Shown here: positions 1 to 5,391 of the stretch, one piece after another
Numbering within the stretch: position 1 is the stretch's first letter
Layout: each line of letters begins with the position of its first letter
Assembly: GCA_002371345.1 (NCBI GenBank)
Contig: DFHY01000118.1
Coordinates: 20,376 to 27,693 of the forward strand
Length of the DNA stretch: 7,318 bases
Direction of reading: 5' to 3'
Origin: Lachnospiraceae bacterium UBA3711
GTDB taxonomy: Bacteria > Bacillota > Clostridia > Lachnospirales > Lachnospiraceae
Translations under genes and position numbers: made by a program
Notes under the pieces: generated by a model
Seen by the model: the letters and a program-made list of their open reading frames with translations, nothing else
Told to the model about the DNA's origin: nothing
The model's database searches: none

Positions 1-186
1 AAGATGAGCGACATCATACGGAGCCGGACATACGAGGCGTTTTTCCCGTTGATTACGACCGCGCTGATCTATTTCTTCCTGGCGTGGATGATCTCTCTGG
101 TACTCAGATGGCTGCTTCGCAGGATAGATCCAAGAGTCAGGAAAGCAAGAAGGGACAGAAAACGTAATGAGTCTTTTGAAGATTGA
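1..186 (+). CDS. Polar amino acid ABC transporter permease, C-terminal end (partial)
   Basis: Only the last 61 codons are present. The frame is open from base 1 and stops at 184-186, so the start lies upstream of the window. The visible protein has a short cytoplasmic stretch (IRSRTYEAFFP), one hydrophobic membrane helix (about LITTALIYFFLAWMISLVL) and a strongly basic tail (RWLLRRIDPRVRKARRDRKR). This is the usual ending of HisM/GlnP-type permeases (BPD_transp_1 family), which form the membrane channel for amino acid import. The next gene starts 20 bases before this stop and encodes the matching ATPase, which supports the assignment and suggests translational coupling. The basic tail fits the positive-inside rule. 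The family is inferred from the last helix plus context, as the diagnostic EAA loop is outside the window. The substrate cannot be stated. Confidence 0.8.
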   Translation, partial: KMSDIIRSRTYEAFFPLITTALIYFFLAWMISLVLRWLLRRIDPRVRKARRDRKRNESFED

Positions 187-1258
187 GCACCTGCGGAAGG
201 AATACCCGGATGTAACACCGCTTAAGGATGTAAACGCTGTTATCAATGAGGGAGATGTCATCTCGGTCATAGGTCCCTCCGGTACCGGAAAATCCACCCT
301 GCTGCGCTGCCTGAACCAGCTGGAGAGGCCTACTTCAGGAACGGTGGTTTTCAATGGTGAGGAGATCACAGCGCCGGGCTGTGATGTCAGCGCCCTGCGC
401 AGGAAGATGGGGATGGTGTTCCAGTCCTTCAATCTCTTCAACAATAAGAATGTCATCGAAAACATTATGGCGGCGCCAGTGAAGCTTAACAGGGTTCCGA
501 AGAAGCAGGCTTACGAGGACGGCATGAAGCTGCTTGAGAGGGTCGGCCTGAAGGATAAGGCGCTCAGCTATCCGGAGGAGCTGTCGGGCGGCCAGAAACA
601 GCGCGTGGCGATAGCCCGCGCGATCGCGATGAAGCCTGACATTCTGCTGTTCGACGAACCGACATCCGCCCTGGACCCGACTATGATTGCGGAGGTTCTG
701 TATGTGATCCGTGAGCTTGCTGAGGAAGGCATGACTATGATGATAGTCACGCACGAGATGAAATTCGCGAAGGAGATCTCGAACCGCGTGTTTTTTATGG
801 AGGACGGGGAGATCTATGAAGAAGGTACCCCGGAGCAGATCTTCGACCACCCTGAGAAGGAGAAGACCAGACAGTTCATCAGGCGTCTGAAAACACTTGA
901 GCTGGAGATTACGCCCGCTTCCGCCGACCCGTCTGATCTTATGAACCGGATCGAGCATTTCAGCAGTCGGGCGATGTCTGACAGAACGGTCCGCCGAAAT
1001 CTTTCACTCATGTTTGAAGAGATCGTCGTAAATGACCTGCTCGCGGAGCTGGGAAAGCATCCTGAGGGATTTCCGCTTCATGTCCATATGGAGTATTCAG
1101 AGAGTGCCCCTGAAGCAGCTGTCTCACTCGACTGGGGAGGGGACGAATACGATCCTGTCAAGTCAGGCGATGAGCTGTCCGGCATGATCGTGACGAAGCT
1201 GGCGAAGGAAGTGCAGTACCGGTATGATAACAGGAATCATATGGAGATAAGGCTGTAA
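167..1258 (+). CDS. Polar amino acid ABC transporter ATP-binding protein with C-terminal HATPase-like extension
   Basis: This is the ATPase that powers import through the permease encoded just upstream. Residues 1-245 form a complete GlnQ/HisP-type nucleotide-binding domain: Walker A GPSGTGKST at 36-44, Q-loop glutamine at 86, signature LSGGQ at 139-143, Walker B ILLFDEP at 159-165, D-loop SALD at 167-170 and switch histidine at 196. The typical family member ends near residue 245 (EQIFDHPEKEKTRQFIRRL), but this one continues to 363. The extra 115 or so residues contain an EExxxN element (E284, E285, N289), then DWGGDEYDP at 322-330 and a final strand-helix-strand stretch ending NHMEIRL. That order resembles an anti-sigma-factor type HATPase_c domain, with the usual glycine-rich GLGL lid missing. 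This is inference; it is not a methionine-importer NIL domain by pattern. The start at 167 gives the standard MSLLKIEHLRKEY opening, with a weak AAGGGA upstream inside the permease gene. Confidence 0.93.
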   Translation: MSLLKIEHLRKEYPDVTPLKDVNAVINEGDVISVIGPSGTGKSTLLRCLNQLERPTSGTVVFNGEEITAPGCDVSALRRKMGMVFQSFNLFNNKNVIENIMAAPVKLNRVPKKQAYEDGMKLLERVGLKDKALSYPEELSGGQKQRVAIARAIAMKPDILLFDEPTSALDPTMIAEVLYVIRELAEEGMTMMIVTHEMKFAKEISNRVFFMEDGEIYEEGTPEQIFDHPEKEKTRQFIRRLKTLELEITPASADPSDLMNRIEHFSSRAMSDRTVRRNLSLMFEEIVVNDLLAELGKHPEGFPLHVHMEYSESAPEAAVSLDWGGDEYDPVKSGDELSGMIVTKLAKEVQYRYDNRNHMEIRL

Positions 1259-1275
1259 TACTACCCGCGCTTCGC

Positions 1276-1360
1276 GCGATGTCATTATCTTTAAGTCTTT
1301 CCGCCTGCAGGCACCACTGCTCGGACGCAAGCATAAATGACATTGCCGCTGCGATGTCAT
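1276..1360. repeat. Three-copy alternating repeat in the intergenic region upstream of the NAGPA-domain gene
   Basis: The word GCGATGTCAT occurs exactly at 1276-1285 and again at 1351-1360. Between them, at 1336-1346, lies its inverted partner AATGACATTGC. The middle arm can therefore pair with either outer arm: 1276-1286 with 1336-1346 (11 pairs, one G-T), or 1337-1346 with 1351-1360 (10 pairs, one G-T, with a 4-base CGCT loop). The stretch between the first two arms also holds a 10-bp palindrome, GCCTGCAGGC, at 1303-1312. The second dyad covers the -35 box and part of the spacer of the promoter described here, so it could be an operator. In RNA reading through from the amino acid transporter genes the arms would form mutually exclusive hairpins. 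Apart from this and the promoter I see nothing else in 1259-1396. Confidence 0.6.
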
Positions 1361-1372
1361 ATGTGATAGAAT
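1343..1372 (+). promoter_or_regulatory. Promoter for the secreted NAGPA-domain gene
   Basis: A sigma-A type promoter can be read: -35 TTGCCG at 1343-1348, an 18-base spacer, and -10 TAGAAT at 1367-1372 with an extended TG at 1364-1365. Transcription would begin near 1379, leaving a leader of under 20 bases before the ATG at 1397. The ribosome binding site GGAG at 1384-1387 is 9 bases from that ATG. The -35 box lies inside a perfect-looking dyad, which suggests repression by a DNA-binding protein. Confidence 0.55.
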
Positions 1373-1396
1373 ACCCCTTGGTGGGAGAAAAAACTT

Positions 1397-2476
1397 ATGG
1401 GCAGAAGACATATAACTATTGTACTCGCGGCAGGGTTGTGCCTTATTCCGGCGCATGGAAGCGTATATGCCGACGACATGCTTGTTCCGGATACGGAGGA
1501 GGTCGTGGAGGAGGCGCCGGCCATCTCCTATGACGGCGGAGAGGACCTCGTATCTTCGGACGGGCTGTTCGAGGTTGTCAGTGAATCCTCATCGAAAGAG
1601 GGAAAGACTCTTGAGGATGTGATTCCGGCGCCTCGGGTCACCCCGGTTCCGGCGTCGCCGCCTTCTCCGAATCTGACGGTTGAGACTCTTAAACCGTATC
1701 CGGGACCGTTCGAGGCTATGGCTGATCATCTGGATGAATATCTTCAGGCAGATTACCGTTATTATTCGGATACACTCTTTTATACGTGCACCAAACACGA
1801 GACGGAAGACAGTGCCTACTATCTGACACATATTGTGGTTAAGGATGCGAAGCAGATATGCGGTGAGGACTCAGAGGGTGATTTTGGAGGCGCACGTGAG
1901 ACTCCGAAGGACGCCGCGTCAAGGACAGGAGCAAAGCTCCTGATAAACGGAAGCTATTTCGATTATGGCACAGGATACGCGACTGGAGGAGAGCTCCTGA
2001 TACGTGACAACAAGGTTATTCACGGAGAGTATTCCGACGGGTATGAGATATGCCTGAGAAGGGACGGAACTCTGTTTTCCCCCGGTTACAATACTGTCTC
2101 TTCGGTTCTCGCCCAGGATGTTGTATTCTCATGGGGAACCTGCGAGGACCTGCTGATTCGCGACGGCGAAAAATGTGTCCTCACCGATTATGACTGGAAC
2201 GGGAATACATATCCGCGCACAGCTGTAGGAATGGTAAGGCCGCTGGAATACTATATCATCACCGCCGGCGGCGCTGACTATTCGAAGGGCATAACGGTAT
2301 ACGATGAGCAGGAGATCTTCTCCGGTCTGGGATGCGCGTATGCGAGAGGACTGGACGGAGGGGGAAGCAGTGCCCTGGTCATCGACGGCGAGTATGTCAA
2401 TGAGAACGGGGACCGGCTTGCCGACGGTACCCTCATGCGCAGGGCAGCTGCGGATTTCCTTCTGTTCAGGGAATAA
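1397..2476 (+). CDS. Secreted phosphodiester glycosidase (NAGPA) domain protein
   Basis: This is a 359-residue exported protein. Residues 1-25 look like a signal peptide: a short basic start (MGRRH), a hydrophobic core and a likely cut after VYA25. Residues 26-75 are acidic and low in complexity. Residues 77-103 are a proline-rich linker. The NAGPA-type domain (PF09992) covers about 115-359. Its hallmarks are LLINGSYFD at 181-189 (family NGGFF-like motif), YPRTAVGM at 272-279 with the conserved arginine R274, and GLDGGGSSALVIDG at 318-331 near the end. The family includes the mammalian mannose-6-phosphate uncovering enzyme, which removes N-acetylglucosamine from a phosphodiester. Bacterial members are thought to act on cell-surface or exopolysaccharide glycans, but the substrate here is unknown. 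There is no LPXTG anchor, so the protein is probably released or held by its linker. The ATG is chosen for its ribosome binding site (GTGGGAG at 1381-1387) and the signal peptide. Confidence 0.88.
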   Translation: MGRRHITIVLAAGLCLIPAHGSVYADDMLVPDTEEVVEEAPAISYDGGEDLVSSDGLFEVVSESSSKEGKTLEDVIPAPRVTPVPASPPSPNLTVETLKPYPGPFEAMADHLDEYLQADYRYYSDTLFYTCTKHETEDSAYYLTHIVVKDAKQICGEDSEGDFGGARETPKDAASRTGAKLLINGSYFDYGTGYATGGELLIRDNKVIHGEYSDGYEICLRRDGTLFSPGYNTVSSVLAQDVVFSWGTCEDLLIRDGEKCVLTDYDWNGNTYPRTAVGMVRPLEYYIITAGGADYSKGITVYDEQEIFSGLGCAYARGLDGGGSSALVIDGEYVNENGDRLADGTLMRRAAADFLLFRE

Positions 2477-2493
2477 CAGATATCACCTGTAGG

Positions 2494-2523
2494 CACCGCA
2501 TATAACGTATGTTCTATGCGGTG
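2494..2523 (+). terminator. Hairpin terminator between convergent genes
   Basis: A perfect 9-bp stem is formed by CACCGCATA (2494-2502) and TATGCGGTG (2515-2523). After one mismatch, a further 3 pairs (AAC/GTT) close on the loop GTAT. It starts 17 bases after the stop of the NAGPA-domain gene and is followed on the plus strand by TCATCTTTTATCC, a modest T tract. On the minus strand the hairpin touches the TGA stop of the ABCG permease gene, but no T tract follows in that direction. It is therefore a reasonable terminator for the plus gene and at best a weak one for the minus operon. Confidence 0.6.
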
Positions 2524-3816
2524 TCATCTTTTATCCTTATCTATGAAGCTCAGAGTGATGCCGCACAGCACGCTGAAGACAGGTATGAACAATATAAGGA
2601 TCATCCAGTTTCCGAGGACATTGTCAGGCGTGTGTCCGCATTCAGGCCTGGCGCTTATCTCGGATACTTTATCCCCGATAAGCTTCAGGGCTTTTTCCCT
2701 GCCGATAAGGTCCATAAGATCGTTGGTGCTGGTGCGTATCGTGAATCCTTCGTCTCTGAGATTCTGAACATCCTTGTTGGTGGCCAGATAGTCCACAACT
2801 TCTCCGAGAGTAGTCTGGGCGCCGACGGTCCTGTCCTTGTACGGTTCTGCTATCTCAAGTTCATTTATGGTCTCAAGAATATCTCCCACCGTAATTCCTG
2901 CGAAGAGATTTTTTCCGCGCAGCTCATTGAAGTTTTCATCTTTCATGAGGTCATCAAGAATATTCCCGATCGTGTCCATATAACCGAGCTTCAGCGAACG
3001 CGCGGCTGTGACGGATGAGTTGTTCTTATTGTCCTTCAGGGCATCCAGAACCTGGCCCAGAGTGATCTGGTACTTGATCTCCATTCCGTCTGTCGCTCCA
3101 AGTATCTTATCTACAGTTGCAACCGGCCGGCTGTTCACGTCTGCCAGAGACGCTATTGCCCTGAACCCCGGCGCGGAGACAGTGATAGAGGTCAGAGGTT
3201 TCGCTATGTCGGGCAGGGAAATGAGCCCTCCCGAGAAGATCAGCTGGAAGACCAGCATGAACGGCATGACAGTCATAGCCGCGGCTGGAGAGCGGCAGAG
3301 AGAAGATATCCACAGCGACATCAGATCCGCCGCGTAGGTGATCAGAAATATGGTGATTCCAAGATCGCAGATGAACCATCTTGTCAGCAGTCCGTCTGCC
3401 GGGAAATGCATTCCTGCGGCATTGGTGACAATCAGGGTCACGATTGTCTGAAGCAGACACAGAAGCAGCTGGTACAGCATCTGGGCAAGCACATAAGAGC
3501 TGACGCGCATACCGGAGCGGTGCTCGCGTTTTATGACATCTCTCTCTCGGCATATGACCTGTATTGAATTAAACGATCCGTTCCAGATACAGATGCATAC
3601 CAGCGCGAATGAGCCTGTCAGAGTTCCCTCCATCGTATGCATGAACAGGCTGCTCATGACGAACCCCACCAGTCCGGAGATGAGTGCGGCCATCGGAAGC
3701 ACCTTCCAGTCATTCTGGTATACAAACATCCTGAGAAACTTCATGAAGTAGAGCCATGCCTGGGCGATCCGGCCCTTATGCCTGACCTTCAGGGCATGTC
3801 TTTCTCTGTCAGCCAT
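2524..3816 (-). CDS. ABCG-type (ABC-2) transporter permease with repeat-containing external loop
   Basis: This 430-residue membrane protein is the transmembrane half of an exporter whose ATPase is encoded just upstream. Six hydrophobic helices can be placed near residues 38-58, 66-88, 108-131, 147-170, 182-203 and 402-425. Between helices 1-2 and 3 lies CRERDVIKREHRSGMRVSSY at 89-108, which matches the ER...E..SG..R.S.Y coupling region typical of ABCG/White family (ABC2_membrane) permeases. The fifth and sixth helices are separated by about 200 residues (204-401), placed outside the cell as in ABCG transporters, but much longer than usual and containing a tandem repeat annotated separately. 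The gene overlaps the stop of the ATPase gene by 8 bases (ATGGCTGA), so the two are very likely co-translated. The export substrate is unknown; related bacterial systems are linked to lipids or cell-envelope molecules. Family call is firm, loop function is not. Confidence 0.88.
   Translation of the reverse strand: MADRERHALKVRHKGRIAQAWLYFMKFLRMFVYQNDWKVLPMAALISGLVGFVMSSLFMHTMEGTLTGSFALVCICIWNGSFNSIQVICRERDVIKREHRSGMRVSSYVLAQMLYQLLLCLLQTIVTLIVTNAAGMHFPADGLLTRWFICDLGITIFLITYAADLMSLWISSLCRSPAAAMTVMPFMLVFQLIFSGGLISLPDIAKPLTSITVSAPGFRAIASLADVNSRPVATVDKILGATDGMEIKYQITLGQVLDALKDNKNNSSVTAARSLKLGYMDTIGNILDDLMKDENFNELRGKNLFAGITVGDILETINELEIAEPYKDRTVGAQTTLGEVVDYLATNKDVQNLRDEGFTIRTSTNDLMDLIGREKALKLIGDKVSEISARPECGHTPDNVLGNWMILILFIPVFSVLCGITLSFIDKDKR
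2689..3066 (-). repeat. Tandem 27-30 residue protein repeat in the external loop of the ABCG permease
   Basis: Within residues 251-376 of the permease a short motif, T-[LIV]-G-x-[IV]-[LV]-[DE]-x-[LI], recurs: ITLGQVLDALKDN at 251-263, DTIGNILDDLMKDENF at 281-296, ITVGDILETINELE at 308-321 and TTLGEVVDYLATNKDV at 335-350. A fifth, degenerate copy is TSTNDLMDLIGRE at about 362-374. The spacing between copies is 30, 27, 27 and 27 residues. The repeats look like amphipathic helices following a turn, suggesting a small helical repeat domain outside the membrane. The similarity is at protein level; the DNA copies have diverged. Confidence 0.65.
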
Positions 3817-5170
3817 TTGCCACCTCCGCGTATTTCAGAACGAATTCATCAGCTCTTCCTTCGCCGCCCTCATCCGTATGATTTATCAGTTTGATAATAT
3901 CTTCCATCTTATCGCATCCGAAGAACGCCCTGGCGCCGTCAATGGAGCCGAAGTATGCGAGCCGCCCGGTGCGGGTGCTGTCCTTAGCCAGCACTATAAT
4001 ATCGTCGAAGAGATCGATGACGCGGTCAGGGGAGTGAGTGATCACTATTATGATCTTACCTGAATCCGCGATGGCGCGAAGATGTTCGAACAGTTCTCCG
4101 GCCATGACCGCGTCGAGGCCTGAGTCAGGTTCGTCGAGGATGAAGAGAGAGGGGTTGGAGAGATACTCCATGGATATCGACAGACGCTTCTTCTGGCCGC
4201 CGGAGAGCTTCTCCACCTTGCTGTTTCTCACGCTTCTCAGGCCGAAGGTATCAATCACATCCTCGACACGCGCCCTGCGCTCATCGGCGGGAATGTCTAT
4301 GGACAGCCTCAGACTTGCCGAGTCCATCAGGGTGTTGAATACAGTATCCTTGGACCGGATCATTTCTGACTGCGGGACAAAACCGACCTCATACTGCATC
4401 TTTTTGTAATCTTTGTACATATTCTGCCCGTTCAGGGTGACCTGGGCGTTGGCCTTCTCATATCCGTTCACAGCGTTGACATATGTGGTTTTGCCGGCTC
4501 CCGAGCCGCCGAGGAGAAGTACCATGTGTCCCTGGGGAATCGCCATGTGTATGTCGCGAAGCAGCATCTTAGTGTGAAAGAATTCTCTTACCGTGCGGTC
4601 CTCAAGATTGACAGTAAGCCCGTCGCCGATAACCGGAGCGCTGCCCTGTGTCGCAAGGCGCTTCATCTCCCCGCGCAGATCTTCAACCTTCCACTCCGGC
4701 TGATATTTTGATCCGAATCCCCAGATGAGCAGGGGTATGAACCTGGTTTCATCGATAATGAACAGGAGGATCCACAGCTTCTTGAGTCCGTAGATCTCGA
4801 TAAGCCCGGAAAATACCCTGATGTTGAAAACAAAGTGTACGATCATGGCTGTGATGATAATCACCAGAATCAGCGCGGCGAGTGAAAACACAAAGCTTTC
4901 ATCGGGAGCATTCCTGAAAAAATACAGAGTGATCTGAAGAACTGTGACAATTATGCTTGATATCATGAACCAGCGTCCCTCAGGCTCACGCATGGAACAG
5001 CGCGACAGCTGATACTCCCTGACCCATGGAACGAGCGCCCAGAAAGGCCTGATCCCGGACTTTTTCAGAATCATCCACGACCCTGCGATAAACAGCCCTC
5101 TTATAATAATGCCGTACAGGCTGAGTGAATCAAAAAACAGCAGCAGCAGTACATGAAAAATAGTATTCAT
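3809..5170 (-). CDS. ABCG-type ABC transporter ATP-binding protein with N-terminal membrane domain
   Basis: This 453-residue protein joins a membrane domain to an ABC ATPase. Residues 1-155 hold about four or five hydrophobic segments (roughly 2-35, 69-85, 94-115, 131-152), with a PFWALVPWVREYQL stretch after the first that recalls the DUF5684-type membrane domain of Bacillota. The ATPase follows at about 185-440: Walker A GGSGAGKTT at 221-229, Q-loop glutamine at 267 (GFVPQ), signature LSGGQKKR at 322-329, Walker B LFILDEP at 342-348, D-loop SGLD and switch histidine at 379. The GGQKKR and DSGLD wording is typical of the ABCG/White family, matching the permease encoded downstream with an 8-base overlap. 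The start is set at 5170 because AAGGAG lies 6 bases before it. The ATG 15 codons further upstream (5215) falls inside the promoter spacer and has no ribosome binding site. Substrate unknown. Confidence 0.9.
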   Translation of the reverse strand: MNTIFHVLLLLFFDSLSLYGIIIRGLFIAGSWMILKKSGIRPFWALVPWVREYQLSRCSMREPEGRWFMISSIIVTVLQITLYFFRNAPDESFVFSLAALILVIIITAMIVHFVFNIRVFSGLIEIYGLKKLWILLFIIDETRFIPLLIWGFGSKYQPEWKVEDLRGEMKRLATQGSAPVIGDGLTVNLEDRTVREFFHTKMLLRDIHMAIPQGHMVLLLGGSGAGKTTYVNAVNGYEKANAQVTLNGQNMYKDYKKMQYEVGFVPQSEMIRSKDTVFNTLMDSASLRLSIDIPADERRARVEDVIDTFGLRSVRNSKVEKLSGGQKKRLSISMEYLSNPSLFILDEPDSGLDAVMAGELFEHLRAIADSGKIIIVITHSPDRVIDLFDDIIVLAKDSTRTGRLAYFGSIDGARAFFGCDKMEDIIKLINHTDEGGEGRADEFVLKYAEVANG

Positions 5171-5176
5171 TGTTCT

Positions 5177-5182
5177 CTCCTT
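5177..5182 (-). promoter_or_regulatory. Ribosome binding site fixing the start of the ABCG ATPase gene
   Basis: AAGGAG on the minus strand sits 6 bases upstream of the ATG at 5168-5170. It decides between this start and the in-frame ATG at 5213-5215, which would place the start codon upstream of the predicted transcription start. Confidence 0.75.
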
Positions 5183-5201
5183 AAATGAAAGGTGCAGACT
5201 A

Positions 5202-5230
5202 ATAATAACATGCATGCATGTTCAATTCAA
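5202..5230 (-). promoter_or_regulatory. Promoter of the ABCG exporter operon
   Basis: Read on the minus strand: -35 TTGAAT at 5225-5230, a spacer of exactly 17 bases, and -10 TATTAT at 5202-5207. Transcription would start near 5195, giving a leader of about 25 bases before the ATG at 5170. The spacer is almost entirely a perfect palindrome (listed separately), so repression by a dimeric regulator is likely. Confidence 0.7.
5207..5222. promoter_or_regulatory. 16-bp perfect palindrome, candidate operator in the ABCG promoter
   Basis: AACATGCATGCATGTT is fully self-complementary over 16 bases and fills the gap between the -35 and -10 boxes of the ABCG operon promoter. A site in this position is typical of repressors of the MarR or TetR families, which often control exporters. 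No regulator gene is visible in the window, so the cognate protein is unknown. The core is also a GCAT-type short tandem repeat, so chance is possible. Confidence 0.55.
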
Positions 5231-5298
5231 AGTAATACCGGCTGAAGGCGCGGAGAATTGAGGTTTGTGCAAAAAACATAAAAAGAACCGGCAGAAAA

Positions 5299-5329
5299 TT
5301 GATTCTTCAGGTCAAAATTGTGATATACT
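5299..5329 (+). promoter_or_regulatory. Promoter of the purine permease gene
   Basis: An extended -10 element is clear: TGATATACT, with TG at 5321-5322 and TATACT at 5324-5329. The best -35 match is TTGATT at 5299-5304 with a long 19-base spacer; the extended -10 may compensate. Transcription would begin near 5336, giving a leader of about 55 bases. The leader holds only a small hairpin (CCTGT 5346-5350 with ACAGG 5355-5359) and is too short for a purine riboswitch. This promoter and the ABCG operon promoter point away from each other. Confidence 0.6.
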
Positions 5330-5377
5330 GTCTGCATAACGGCAACCTGTATAAACAGGATGACTATCGTTGAACAG

Positions 5378-5384
5378 AGGAGGG
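5378..5384 (+). promoter_or_regulatory. Strong ribosome binding site of the purine permease gene
   Basis: AGGAGGG lies 7 bases upstream of the ATG at 5392. It is the strongest Shine-Dalgarno match in the window and confirms that start. Confidence 0.8.
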
Positions 5385-5391
5385 AGACATA

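Noticed and set aside
335..958. 207-codon open frame on the minus strand inside the amino acid ABC ATPase gene
   Set aside because: It is antisense to a gene with complete ABC motifs. Its translation is rich in Arg, His and Leu, shows no family pattern, and it has no good ribosome binding site.
1266..1278. CGCGC-TTC-GCGCG hairpin just after the amino acid ABC ATPase gene, as a terminator
   Set aside because: The stem is only 5 bp and is not followed by a T run (ATGTCATTATCTTT follows), so it is at most a weak terminator.
5171..5215. Upstream ATG at 5213-5215 as the start of the ABCG ATPase gene
   Set aside because: It lies in the promoter spacer, upstream of the likely transcription start, and has no ribosome binding site. 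The ATG at 5170 has AAGGAG 6 bases away.
5237..5292. Direct repeat ACCGGC at 5237-5242 and 5287-5292, exactly 50 bases apart
   Set aside because: Six bases are too few to distinguish from chance, and the flanks do not extend the match convincingly.
5330..5391. Purine riboswitch in the leader of the purine permease gene
   Set aside because: The leader after the predicted start is only about 55 bases, and I see no three-way junction or conserved loop sequences of the purine aptamer.
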